Origin: Mucidula mucida
Taxonomy: Eukaryota > Basidiomycota > Agaricomycetes > Agaricales > Physalacriaceae
Length of the DNA stretch: 15,391 nucleotides
Direction: 5' to 3'
NCBI GenBank assembly: GCA_015501055.1
Contig: JADNYV010000798.1
Span: 1-15,391, forward strand
Part shown: positions 1 to 9,693 of the stretch, in pieces
Position numbering within the stretch: position 1 is the stretch's first letter
Layout: each line of letters begins with the position of its first letter
Position numbers and translations under genes: made by a program
The notes under the pieces: model-generated
The model's input: the letters and a program-made list of their open reading frames with translations, nothing else
Database searches by the model: none
What the model was told of the DNA's origin: nothing

Positions 1-769
1 TTAAAAAAATCAGATATCCTTGATTTGTTTATACGATATTGGGCATTGTGAACACCCTTCGCCGACGCCCGATCATTGGACTGAGCTCTTCCACCGAGGC
101 TCAATGGCCACTCCTGTATCTTACTCTGTCTACCCTACAATACTCAGTATCTCTCGTGGGCGTACAAATCAGGTGGTCTGATCCTTTCTGGATAGACTGA
201 ATGATTGCAGCTAGTCACCAGACCGACGATGCCCCAGGGTACCGATGCCTACTATATGGGTACGCCTTGATGTAGTAGTTAGTTGTAGTGTACTGGTCCT
301 AGTAGGTAGTATGTCAAGGCTTGCTCATGTAGTGGGCAGAGGTTACCTGGTAGTCAGCTGAGCAACACGGGCCTGGCCAGCTCGAGAGTCTCCTGACGGG
401 CATGTAGGACTGACTGAGGCTCTACACTCTTACTACTGTGAAAGTTCAGTCTGTTAACAGGGGAGGACAGCACCTTTTTCTTCAAACTTTATGACCACGC
501 GGAGTTGAGATTTCTCAGAGGAAAGCTGGAGCAATTGCAAAGTACAATGTAGAGGTAGCCGTACGCGTGACATTGGAGCGCGTCGTGTAAGACTTACGCC
601 AGTGGTTGATCCCGTTATTCGTCTACGCGAGGACACAGATCAAGAGCTGCGTGAAGGCGCGCGATATCGTCGTTGAGGAGGATATCATGAGAGTTGGCGG
701 AATGAGAAGTACCAGAAAGGATGGAATTGAACCCGTATCACACGCCTGGTCGCGTATGTTTGCGTTCGC
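1..769. other. Gene-free flank left of the inverted repeat
   Basis: No supported gene. The only open frames are about 60 codons, show no family motif and no plausible exon chain. The stretch around 260-330 is rich in short GTAG/TAGT runs. It has no counterpart outside the right arm, which is how the outer edge of the left repeat arm near 770 was placed. Confidence 0.5.
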
Positions 770-1107
770 AGCCAAAGATAGAAAATTTCATTGCGAGAGC
801 TGTACTATGTAAGAAACTCGAAAAGAAAATGCGGCGAGGACCACGGGTGCATCAAAACCTTCTGGGGAAAACCTCGTCGAGGGAAAAACCCCAGTAAGGA
901 AAGCTACCGGGCTGTTATACAGAAAGCTACCTACGCGAAGAGCGAACCCGTAAGTAGAGAGGCGGTAACCGTGACGATGGAATAGCAGGCCAAATACTCA
1001 GAAGCCGTCAAGTACGAGACACACACTTTGAAGCATAGAAAAAGAAGACCATGAAGAAACTCAGCGCAAGGCTTCCAGTGGAAGTCATATACTCGAAAGA
1101 AAACCTT

Positions 1108-1267
1108 CAACACTCAGTGCACTATCAGAAAAATAGAAAAGAACAGAGGAGAAGCAGAAGAGGAACATGAGAAAGCACGCGGAACCCCAACACTCAGCGC
1201 ACTGTCAGAGAAGCAGACAAGAACAGAAGGGAGGCAGAAGAAGAACATAAGACGGCACAAGGAACCC
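1108..1267. repeat. Two 80-bp direct tandem repeats, left arm
   Basis: Two head-to-tail copies (1108-1187 and 1188-1267) each begin CAACACTCAG(T/C)GCACT and end GGAACCC. They differ at a modest number of positions. They are purine-rich (AGAAGCAGAAGAGG-like) on this strand. A partial third start (CAGACACTCGAG) follows at 1268. The array is present in the same register in the right arm, so it predates the split of the arms. Confidence 0.85.
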
Positions 1268-2199
1268 CAGACACTCGAGACAAAGCTTACGGTTTAACGC
1301 GCTGCTTAGTCGCCCGAGGGCATAAGCTGGGAACCCACGTCAAGGGGGCGCGCGGAACACTGCTGCAAAGTGACCGATTCCCAGAACCGGGAGACTTGTC
1401 GCGTCAAGCCCTCAACGCCCGTAGACGTCGAACCCACATAATGCGGCCAACACTCTGTGAGCCCCGTTGTCAATGTGCCGGTGCCTCATATAGGGACTGT
1501 AAGACTCGTGTGAATAAAGAAGTCGTCGATGTTAGAAGACAAAACTCACCACCGTCACACCTGCCCGCCGACTGCACCGAAGATCTCTTGACATAGCGTC
1601 ATCCTCTCAGGGCGCAGCCAGCGGACGGGTTCATTTAAAGGGACTGAACCAAACCCACATCTCGCCCCCGACTACATCCAGAGCGCGCTAAAGGCCCCAC
1701 AGCCTTTTTAAGGAGATGCGACCCGTTTTTCGTCAGTGGTCGGACGTCGCTGCTGCTCAACGAGCGTGGACAGGCGTGATAGCCCCGCGATCCCCAACCG
1801 CGGCGGCACGTCTCGAATACAGTGACCACAAAGTACAGTCAATCCCCGACCAGTCCCCACGGCGCTAGCGCTGTGGGACATGGAGGGAAGGACTCGTCGG
1901 CATCCAGGCCAGACCCGCACCGAGCCGTTACTCTTAACGGTACCTGGAACAAGTGAGATGCGGGAAGTCAAGGGCCCGAAGGCTCTCCGACGCCCTGTGG
2001 TGTGAATCCGAGGACGCGCCGTGTTGACGGCTGGGGCGGCATCTATCCTTTCATTTTCAGATGTCGGCCTGAGGGGATGTTAGCGACGGAAGCAGCGGGC
2101 ATATAGCGAAAGCGTACTTTAGGTTGTAGTCGATTAAAGAGGACTGTTTCCTGTAGGCGATCGTCAGTGGTGACCGATGAGTGAAATAGGGAAAGCGAA

Positions 2200-2921
2200 C
2201 TCTTGTGCTCATAGACAGCCAGGTTGCCCCTGGCTGTCACCACCCTTCTTGCGGTTGTCATTTTGAAAAGACTTTTTCTGGAGATGATGATCAGCGGCGA
2301 AGATACTATGAACAGGTTGTCACGCACTAGTCTTTTCATTCTTGAGATTTATTATGAGCAGACATCTTCTGCAAGCGATGTTCAGCGATAGGCGAAGCGA
2401 AGAGTGAGAAGTCGTGCACCTGTCTGCTCATAATCCTTTCGGATGTCCTTGCTGTCATCGCCACAGCTTGTCGACACGAATCATATTGATGAGCACGATG
2501 ATTGAATGACTAGACAACAATCAGAGCCTGAAGGAGGGCACGAAGAAGGACATACTTGTCTTCTCATAGACAGCCAGGTCTTGCCCTGGCTGTCGTCCTC
2601 GGCGGCGCGTCTTCGCCACCGTTTTCTAGACTTAGTGTTTGCATTTATGAGCGAGACAATCCAATGACTGGACCACAATGAGTCAATATCAGAGAAGAAC
2701 ATAAGCGGGAATCCACAAACTTGTCTGCTAATAGACAGCCAGGGCTTGTCCTGACTGTCGTCTTGAAGCTGTCGCCACCGTTTTCTAAGGGTTAGTGCAT
2801 TCTGTTATGAGCAAGACAATTCAGTGACTAGACAAAGATAAGACGCCGAAGGGGAGTAGAGCGAGGAAGAAGCACGAACTTGTCTTCTCATTGAAAGCCA
2901 GGCTTCGTCGTCCTGGCTGTC
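2200..2921 (-). repeat. Hairpin and ~160-bp module array, left arm
   Basis: Four hairpins share the stem GACAGCCAGG / CCTGGCTGTC with 5-9 nt loops: 2214-2238, 2569-2594, 2734-2759 (one mismatch) and 2893-2921 (one mismatch). Between them lie four modules of about 78-89 bp bounded by inverted TTATGAGC(A/G)AGACA / TGTCT(T/G)CTCATAA ends, at 2352-2433, 2486-2568, 2645-2733 and 2815-2892. Hairpin plus module repeats with a ~160-165 bp period in the last three units. On the minus strand each module holds an intron-like GT...AG segment. The strand given is that of the putative transcript, by analogy with the right arm. Confidence 0.8.
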
Positions 2922-3088
2922 ATCCCGGTTTGCGCGCGTAAGCGCCACAATCCTTCATGATGGATGGTCGGGTCCTGTAGTAGAGGTCAGGTCGAGTAAA
3001 GAGCCAGGGCAGGGGAAAGGATTGAGCGATGACCTTTTCGTGGATGGTGGGGGTAGTAAAGAAAGAGGATAGGCGCCCGTTCTCGTGG

Positions 3089-3096
3089 CTTTATAG
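3089..3096 (-). promoter_or_regulatory. TATA-like box, left arm, facing outward
   Basis: CTATAAAG is read on the minus strand. It is identical to the right-arm site at 7718-7725, and a pyrimidine-rich stretch (purine-rich on the plus strand) follows in the same way. It would drive minus-strand transcription through the module array toward the outer edge. It is a short motif, so promoter activity is inference. Confidence 0.35.
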
Positions 3097-3776
3097 CTGT
3101 AGAGTGTGGTCCTGTTGTTGTCTGTTATTCGGGGATATCAGTCGAACAAAGGTCAGCCGAGTTCCCGTAGATCAGAAGCAGCGATAATAGAGTCCTCGTG
3201 TTAAGCTGCGTGCAGCCCTGCACTGCATTTGGTGGCGCCTTTGTTCAACTCCAGTCGTAAACAGGGTAAGAACGGCCGTTCTCCCGGGCTTGAGATAGGT
3301 GTACAAGTGGGTGAGTTGTGTATTGCTATGCGCCAGGTGGTCATTCTCAGAGAAGAGGATTCAACACCGTGTAGGATGATGATGGCAAGAGCTGTAGAGA
3401 ATTCTGATTTCGCCGATCCATCAACGGGAACACGTGATCGTGAACAATTGTCCCAATTCGGCGAAGATCTAGGGGCTACAGTTTGGATTTTGCGCCACCA
3501 CCTAGGACGTTGACACTCTCAACCCGCAAGTGACATGCAAAGTCAACTGGCTTTGCCTTAGTCTTTTGCTTGAACTTCCCGCCTTTCTTTGATCCCGCCC
3601 TATTGTTCTTCATGACTAGCTCAGGGTGCCGCATCGAAAGTCCCAGGCTTGTGTGTCCATTGCTCGGGCGTAGTTGGAAGCCTTTGTTGTTATCGGGGAT
3701 AGCTAAGCGACGTCGGCGGTGGAAACACTTGGCTGCAGTGGCAGGGGGATCACGGTAAATCTAACTGGCGTAGCAG

Positions 3777-4222
3777 CCGGTCAATGCCATTCGTTTGTTA
3801 TCATGATCATGGTTCGACAGAGCCAGCTTGTGAACCTATGGTCCGCTTTACAACTGCGTAAAATTATGCTCCGTTTGAAGCTTGTATGTAGATCCAGGAT
3901 GTCGCGAAGATGGCACGAAGACACAGTGCCCGAATAATGCGCAACTGTAGTTTAGGCCTGTAGTCGCTTGAGTGAAAGGTGGTCTATAGGATAAGCATAG
4001 CAGTCTCGCAGGCGCATGCAGAGACAGTATTCCCTAATATCGAGGTGTGCGGTATTATGTAGGGAAGCTTCTGCGCCACACAACGATTAATTGACCGGAA
4101 ATTCCCGGACTAGCGAGACTACTTAGTACTTACAAACCTTAAAAATAGTCATGAATCTGTATGAAGAGCGCGATATTGAAGGTGGTCGAACACCGATGTT
4201 ATAGGCAACACATAAAATACCG
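3777..4222. repeat. Diverged inner extension of the left arm
   Basis: Read on the minus strand, this stretch still matches 6648-7075 in order, but only in patches and at clearly lower identity (about 70-80% in the best patches by eye). Good anchors are the GGGAATTTCCGGTCAA motif (minus strand, about 4094-4109) followed by TGTGGCGCAGAAG, and the GTTCGAC...CTTCAAT..CGC patch near 4170-4195. No frame is conserved; differences are not concentrated at third codon positions. Further similarity toward 4440 is possible but too weak to call. Confidence 0.65.
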
Positions 4223-4449
4223 TTTACTACTTACTAGTAATTCACTAAGTAGTTGGATTCTAACATCCGTTGTTGAGGCCTTGCGGTACTTGAAAGATTC
4301 TTTGGCAACAAAAAGACATCTATGGAAAGGGTCCCAACGAAACTCGAAACGCGCCTGCACCACCTCCCACACGAACACACCCATCTGCTATACGTCAATC
4401 AAGGCACTTGACATCCGGCGATATCGGAAAGTCGACGTATACCCATCTC

Positions 4450-4884
4450 TCAAATAATGCCACCAAAGACCAGCTCGTACGTCTGTGGAACCCCTGCTTC
4501 TCTGTTCAAGCTACGCAAATCGCACTCCGCAAATACTCGCAACCCGATGGCCACTTTTCCAACGATCCAACGAAGTAGCACGAGTCCGAACCAAATCCCA
4601 AAGATTAGCGCCAAACCGACAAAGGCGAGTTCCGTTTTGAAGTGAGGAATATCACTGAGCCAAGTGCGCATCCACAAAAGGCGGGGAAGAATGACAGAAG
4701 CAAGTAACAAGGACGCGAATATGAAGATGGGAGTGAGCGTGCGATTTACACGCCTTTCGTTGATGTCTGGGTCGTTGAGGATACGGACAAGGACACTTTG
4801 CGCGTGTTCAACGAGAGATTTGGACACAGGAGCATGTATGGCAGTCGGCGAGATGGTGGAATGCTTCATGCGAGACGTGGACAT
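4450..4884 (-). CDS. Small two-helix membrane protein, unrecognised
   Basis: A single open frame of 144 aa starts at the ATG at 4884 (second in-frame Met at residue 6) and ends at TGA 4450-4452. I do not recognise a family. The N-terminal ~48 residues are polar. Two hydrophobic segments follow at about residues 50-72 and 85-108, separated by a short charged loop. A basic/acidic tail contains CDLRSLNREAGVPQTYELVF. It is probably an integral membrane protein with both ends on the same side. It lies 118 bp downstream of the SF3A2 stop on the same strand. A real C-terminus could lie beyond a splice donor near the end, but no exon chain is clear. Coding status rests on the good hydrophobic pattern and length. 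Confidence 0.6.
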   Translation of the reverse strand: MSTSRMKHSTISPTAIHAPVSKSLVEHAQSVLVRILNDPDINERRVNRTLTPIFIFASLLLASVILPRLLWMRTWLSDIPHFKTELAFVGLALIFGIWFGLVLLRWIVGKVAIGLRVFAECDLRSLNREAGVPQTYELVFGGII

Positions 4885-5002
4885 GGCGGTAGAAGAGGAA
4901 AGCGTTTATGATCGACAAGAATTGTTCAGGCGATCTGGTCAACGCAAGTGAGGCTGCATAGATGCTGTACAACAAAACAGGTAGATACCATATATCAATC
5001 TC

Positions 5003-5859
5003 TCACTGGTACGCCAAACGGAACATGAACTGGAAGCTGTACTGTTTGGTGTCGAAATCCCAGTGCGACCAATTCCAGTAGCCAGCGTCATCGGCCTCGT
5101 CCTCAATTTCCCGAGCTGGGATGCGGAACGCAATGGTCTCGTAGGGCTCGGCAGCAACCTAGACAGGCATTAGTCGCATGGTAAGATACAACGAAAGAAA
5201 ACTCACAATGAGATACTGGTACGCCTTATTCGGCGCCTCCCTTTTCTGCTCCCATGCACTCATAAACCGCCTCCGAGGAACGACGCCAAGCTTGATCTGG
5301 GGGAGATGGACCTGCACCATCATACCCTCTTTTCCGGTGTCCAAGTCGCGCACTTTCGTGACCCGATATCCAGGCCGTCCAATCTTCAAAAACACCTTGC
5401 GCTGGATGTTGCTCTGCGTCGGCGCAATCATCAGCTGTGTGTCTTTGGCATCGCGCGCCGCACGTCGAGCCAGATTGGTCTGGTGCTTTTTGCCTTGCGT
5501 GTGGGCGAGGTAAGAGCCTTCATTGGTGTGCAGCGTCAGGCAAAGTCGGCATTCGAGTGAGCCGAGATGGTTGCGCAAAATGTAAGGATCCTGCAGCTCG
5601 TTTAGAGTATCACAATAGCTGGACCGACACGCACCTTGGCCAAATCTATCGTCTCCAAAGCAAGTTTCCGCAGACGCTCACGGCGGTCGACGTTGGTCTC
5701 GGACGCGCCAGCAACACCACCACCACCAAACTTGGAGCCGACTCGATTCTAGTTTGTTTTAGCATGAATTGGCTTTTATAACCACGAGGCATACCTGGTA
5801 ATCTGACAAGATTCAGTACAACATTCAAACTGTCAAACAAGAAAGAAGAGCTCACCCAT
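5003..5859 (-). CDS. PRP11: Splicing factor 3A subunit 2 (SF3a66 / Prp11 / Sap62)
   Basis: This is the SF3a subunit of the U2 snRNP, needed for prespliceosome assembly in the nucleus. Five exons on the minus strand give a complete 221-aa protein: 5859-5856 (ATGG), 5802-5795 (8 nt), 5748-5635, 5590-5207 and 5158-5003 (stop TGA 5003-5005). Introns are 53, 46, 44 and 48 nt, all GT-AG and all in phase. The N-terminus MDYQNRVGSKFGGGGVAG and the ETNVDRRERLRKLALETID segment are family hallmarks. The matrin-type C2H2 zinc finger uses C56, C59, H72 and H78, followed by the HTQGKKHQTNLARRAA signature. The KIGRPGYRVTKVRD and RRFMSAWEQ motifs follow, and the protein ends in a typical core (VAAEPYETIAFRIP...FQFMFRLAYQ). 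It lacks the proline-rich tail of animal SF3A2; the length is close to fission yeast Sap62. It is an intact gene placed between the two arms of the inverted repeat. Confidence 0.96.
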
Positions 5860-6647
5860 TGTTTGGAATTATACGTTGATGTTGGAGGGAGGATAGACGG
5901 AGTGTTTAGTCAGTCTGAGTGTTTACCCGCCGATCGGTGCATATTGACTACGTTTTCTTTGACTCTCACGGCGCCGACTAATTTAGTCTACTTTGTCTTC
6001 CTTCTGAGCTCGCGAGGAGAGATCCAAGCCCAGTCGATCCTCTCTTTTTTCAATTTTGATGATTCTGTGGAGAGCATCCGGAAAGAAATAGTGTCGGCTC
6101 CGGACGAGGTCGAATGAATGCTCTCTCCGCCCTGGGGCTGCTAAATCGCTCTCGGTCCGTGTACAAAAATTGTACAACGAGGTTGGGATATTGCAAACGG
6201 CTAGCCTCTAGATTGCCTATTGACCCCCTTCCAAACTACGTTTCTTGTTCGTCGCTCTACTTCTCCGTGCCTGTCTCGAATCCGACGCTCTCCTCCTTCT
6301 ATACGCCGCTCTCAGCTCTTCCACTGTTGCACTGGGGTGTGTTTTCTTTTGTCCCCGCAATGTTGCCCGGCTGTGGCTGCATCACTAGGTGGGTTGGAGC
6401 GCTTCTCGACTTTGTGTTCAGTGACAGTGTGCGGTGCTACAACACTTGCTCTTACCGATGATTTGACTTTCGACTGGGGCATTGATATGTCGAGTGGCTG
6501 TCTTTGTGGTCTTGCTCAAAGGGTGTTACGCAAGGTAACAAAGGTTGCTATTCTGTGACTCGAGTGGCGTTTGGTGTGTGCTGTACTTGAAGCCCTACGT
6601 CCGAGTACTGTATCGTTGCATCGTCAGTTCGTCTTAGCTTGACAGGA
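5860..6647. other. Upstream region of SF3A2, no gene recognised
   Basis: This must contain the SF3A2 promoter and 5' UTR (minus strand). The plus strand has several open frames (84-115 codons, e.g. 6114-6461 and 6220-6558), but they overlap in different frames, are low-complexity (Ser/Leu/Pro/Cys) and show no motif. They follow from a pyrimidine-rich stretch near 6240-6360. A short palindrome GTACAA-aaa-TTGTAC lies at 6161-6175. A divergent gene with undetected exons cannot be excluded. Confidence 0.4.
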
Positions 6648-7075
6648 GTAATATTTTCGCTGCTGCTCATGACATTGATGTTCGACGCCCTTCAATGTCG
6701 CACTATTCAAGCAGAGTCATGTTTAAATTCAAGGCTTGTAAGAACTCACGCTAGCGCGGGAATTTCCGGTCAACTGGTCGCTATGTGGCGCAGAAGTTTC
6801 CATACTTTATACCACACACCCGGAGATCACAAAAATCCCATATCTACGTGCGCATTATTGCTGAAGATACGAATGCGGTATACTTATTTTCGATACCAGC
6901 TTCCACACGAGCGACTCCAAATCTACTACAATCGCGAACTGGTTGTGACTCCTTGCTATATTCGCAAGTTCCTAGATCTAGATGCCAGCTTGTAAGCCGT
7001 GCAATATGGGTGTGCCCTTCATTTAAAACATGGGTCTTTCGAACCAAAACCAAACAAATAGTACTACTCTTGAGG
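6648..7075. repeat. Diverged inner extension of the right arm
   Basis: This is the plus-strand counterpart of 3777-4222, with matching patches in the same order: GACATTGATGTTCGAC near 6671, GGGAATTTCCGGTCAA near 6759, TGTGGCGCAGAAG near 6784 and a TCCTAGATCTA patch near 6970. A 118-codon open frame (6639-6995) crosses it but is not open in the left copy and shows no family motif, so no gene is called. Confidence 0.6.
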
Positions 7076-7717
7076 TGCCACGCATCTTAGATGTACCGTG
7101 ACCCCCCTGCCACTGCAGCCAAGTGGCTCCATCGCCGACGTCGCTTAGCTATCTCCGGTTAAAACAAAGGCTTCCAACTATGCCCGAGCAATGGACACAC
7201 AAGCCTGGGACTATCGATGCAGCACCCTGATCTAGTCATGCAGAACAATAGACTTGAGCAAAGTCAGTCGACTTTGCATGTCCATTGCAGGCTGAGAGTG
7301 TCAACGTCCTGGGTGGCGGCGCGAAATACAGAGCCTGTAGCCCCTAGGTCGTTCTCAAATTGGGACAGTTGCTCACGATCACGTGTGCCGTTGATGGATC
7401 GGCGAAATCAGCATTCTCTACAGCTCTTGCCATCATCATCCTCCACGGTGTTGAATCCTCTTCTCTGAGAATGACCACCTGGCACATAGCAATACACAAC
7501 TCACCCACTTGTACACCTGTCTCAAGCCCGGGGAACGGCCGTTCTTGCCCTGTTTACGACTGGAGTTGAACAAAGGCGCCACCAAATGCAGTGCAGGGCT
7601 GCACGCAGCTTAACACGAGGACTCCATTATCGCTGCTTCTGATCTACGGGAACTCGGCTGACCTTTGCTCGACTGATATCCCCGAATAACAGACAACAAC
7701 AGGACCACACTCTACAG

Positions 7718-7725
7718 CTATAAAG
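7718..7725 (+). promoter_or_regulatory. TATA-like box, right arm, facing outward
   Basis: CTATAAAG is followed 25-90 nt downstream by CT-rich DNA (CCTCTTTCTTTACTACCCCC and similar), an arrangement seen at many fungal core promoters. It lies about 170 bp upstream of the first hairpin. It is conserved in the other arm. Confidence 0.35.
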
Positions 7726-7895
7726 CCACGAGAACGGGCGCCTATCCTCTTTCTTTACTACCCCCACCATTGACGCAAAGGACATCGCTCAATCCTCTTC
7801 CCTGCCCTTGCTCTTTACTCAACAGTCTGGCCTCTACTACAGGACCCGACCATCCATCATGAAGGATTGTGGCGCTTACGCGCGCAAACCAGGAT

Positions 7896-8664
7896 GACAG
7901 CCAGGACGACGAAGCCTGGCTGTCGATGAGAAGACAAGTTCGTGCTTCTTCCTCGCTCTACTCTCCTTCGGCATCTGATCTTTGTCTAGTCACTGAATTG
8001 TCTTGCTCATAACATTATGGACTAACCCTTAGGAAACGGTGGCGACAACTTCAAGACGACAGCCAGGACAAGCCCTGGTTGTCTATGAGCAGACAAGTTT
8101 GTGGATTCCCGCTTATGTTCTTCTCTGATATTGACTCATTGTGGTCCAGTCATTGGATTGTCTCGCTCATAAATGCAAACACTAAGTCTAGAAAACGGTG
8201 GCGAAGACGCGCCGCCGAGGACGACAGCCAGGGCAAGACCTGGCTGTCTATGAGAAGACAAGTATGTGCTTCTTCGTGCCCTCCTTCAGGCTCTGATTGT
8301 TGTCTAGTCATTCAATCGTCTTGCTCATAAATATGATTCGTGTCGACAAGCTGTGGCGATGACAGCAAGGACATCCGAAAGGATTATGAGCAGACAGGTG
8401 CACGACTTCCGACTCTTCGCTTCGCCTATCGCTGAACATCGCTTGCAGAAGATGTCTGCTCATAATAAATCTCAAGAATGAAAAGACTAGTGCGTGTCAA
8501 CCTGTTCATAGTATCTTCGCCGCTGATCATCATCTCCAGAAAAAGTCTTTTCAAAATGACAACCGCAAGAAGGGTGGTGACAGCCAGGGGCAACCTGGCT
8601 GTCTTTGAGTACAAGAGTTCGCTTTCCCTCCCACTCCTCGGTCGCCACTGACAATCGCTTATAG
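7896..8664 (+). repeat. Hairpin and ~160-bp module array, right arm
   Basis: This is the mirror of 2200-2921. Hairpins with the GACAGCCAGG/CCTGGCTGTC stem lie at 7896-7924, 8058-8083, 8223-8248 and 8579-8603. Modules bounded by (T)TATGAG(A/C)AGACA and TTGCTCATAA-type ends lie at about 7926-8012, 8084-8172, 8249-8330 and 8384-8465. Five intron-like segments are 7938-7989, 8097-8149, 8262-8307, 8398-8448 and 8617-8664 (46-53 nt). Most have a CTGA/CTAA-type branch site and a C(T/A/C)AG or TATAG end. Joining the intervening pieces does not give one continuous frame, so a spliced non-coding RNA is likelier than a protein. Confidence 0.75.
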
Positions 8665-9533
8665 GAAACAGTCCTCTTAAATCGACTACAACCTAAAGTA
8701 CGCTTTCGCTATATGCCCGCTGCTTCCGTCGCTAACATCACCTCAGGCCGACATCTGAAAATGAAACGATAGATGCCGCCCCAGCCGTCGACACGGCGCG
8801 TCCTCGGATTCACACCACAGGGCGTCGGAGAGCCTTCGGGCCCTTGACTTCCCGCACCTCACTTGTTCCAGGTACCGTTAAGAGTAACGGCTCGGTGCGG
8901 GTCTGGCCTGGATGCCGACGAGTCCTTCCCTCCACGTCCCACAGCGCTGGCGCCGTGGGGACTGGTCCGGGATTGACTGTACTTTGTGGTCACTGTATCC
9001 GAGGCGTGTCCGCCGCGCCTTGAGGGGTTGGGGATCGCGGGGCTATCACGCCTGTCCACGCTCGTTGAGCAGCAGCGACGTCCGACCACTGACGAAAAAC
9101 GGGTCGCATCTCCTTAAAAAGGCTGTGGGGCCTTTAGCGCGCTCTGGATGTAGTCGGGGGCGAGATGTGGGTTTGGTTCAGTCCCTTTAAATGAACCCGT
9201 CCGCTGGTCAAGAGATCCTCGGTGCAGTTGGCGGGCAGGTGTGACGGTGGTGAGTTTTCTGTTTTCCAACATCGACGACTTATCTATTGACCGAGTCTTA
9301 CAGTCCCTATGTGGCTCCATCGAAGCATTGACACTGGGGCTCGCAGAGTGTTGGCCACATAATGCGGGTTCGACGTCCACAGGCGTTGAGGGCTTGACGC
9401 GACAAGCTGCCCGGTTCTGGGAATCGGTCACTTTGCAGCAGTGTTCCGCGCGCCCCCTTGACGTGGGTTCCCAGCTTATGCCCTCGGGCGACTAAGCAGC
9501 GCGTTAAACCGTAAGCTTTGTCTCGAGTGTCTG

Positions 9534-9693
9534 GGGTTCCTTGTGCCGTCTTATGTTCTTCTTCTGCCTCCCTTCTGTTCTTGTCTGCTTCTCTGACAGT
9601 GCGCTGAGTGTTGGGGTTCCGCGTGCTTTCTCATGTTCCTCTTCTGCTTCTCCTCTGTTCTTTTCTATTTTTCTGATAGTGCGCTGAGTGTTG
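9534..9693. repeat. Two 80-bp direct tandem repeats, right arm
   Basis: This is the mirror copy of 1108-1267: units 9534-9613 and 9614-9693, each beginning GGGTTCC and ending (A/G)CTGAGTGTTG on the plus strand, with a pyrimidine-rich middle. Unit length is exactly 80 in both arms. Confidence 0.85.

Larger units (their letters stand above)
770..3776. repeat. Left arm of a ~3-kb inverted repeat
   Basis: Read as reverse complement, this stretch matches 7076-10028 almost along its full length. I judge about 95% identity by eye in the segments compared, with scattered substitutions and a few small indels. An example is about 26 extra bases near 1593-1618 that the right arm lacks. The clear outer match starts at 783 (pairing with 10010) with weaker similarity to about 770. 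The inner near-identical part ends at 3764, with a weak tail to 3776. No protein family is recognisable; the longest open frames (94 and 98 codons) are not kept in the other arm. Internal landmarks are two 80-bp tandem repeats (1108-1267), an invariant block (about 1618-1799), a hairpin/module array (2200-2921) and a TATA-like box on the minus strand (3089-3096). The best reading is a non-autonomous mobile element, or half of an element with very long terminal inverted repeats. The family is unknown. Confidence 0.9.

Noticed and set aside
2043..2339. 98-codon open frame on the minus strand in the left arm.
   Set aside because: The right arm has a 2-nt length difference that breaks it; it also runs through an intron-like segment. 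Likely chance.
2200..2921. CRISPR-like array from regularly spaced repeats.
   Set aside because: Intervals are themselves repeated, unit length is ~160 bp, and the context is eukaryotic with spliceosomal introns.
3229..3513. 94-codon open frame in the left arm.
   Set aside because: No motif, and it is not preserved as a continuous frame in the nearly identical right arm.
5178..5781. Plus-strand frames of 84-114 codons over the SF3A2 locus.
   Set aside because: They are shadows of the minus-strand SF3A2 exons, whose protein is unmistakable.
6114..6558. Overlapping plus-strand frames of 112-115 codons as a gene divergent from SF3A2.
   Set aside because: Composition follows a pyrimidine-rich stretch, frames overlap without a preferred one, and no splice chain or family motif is visible.
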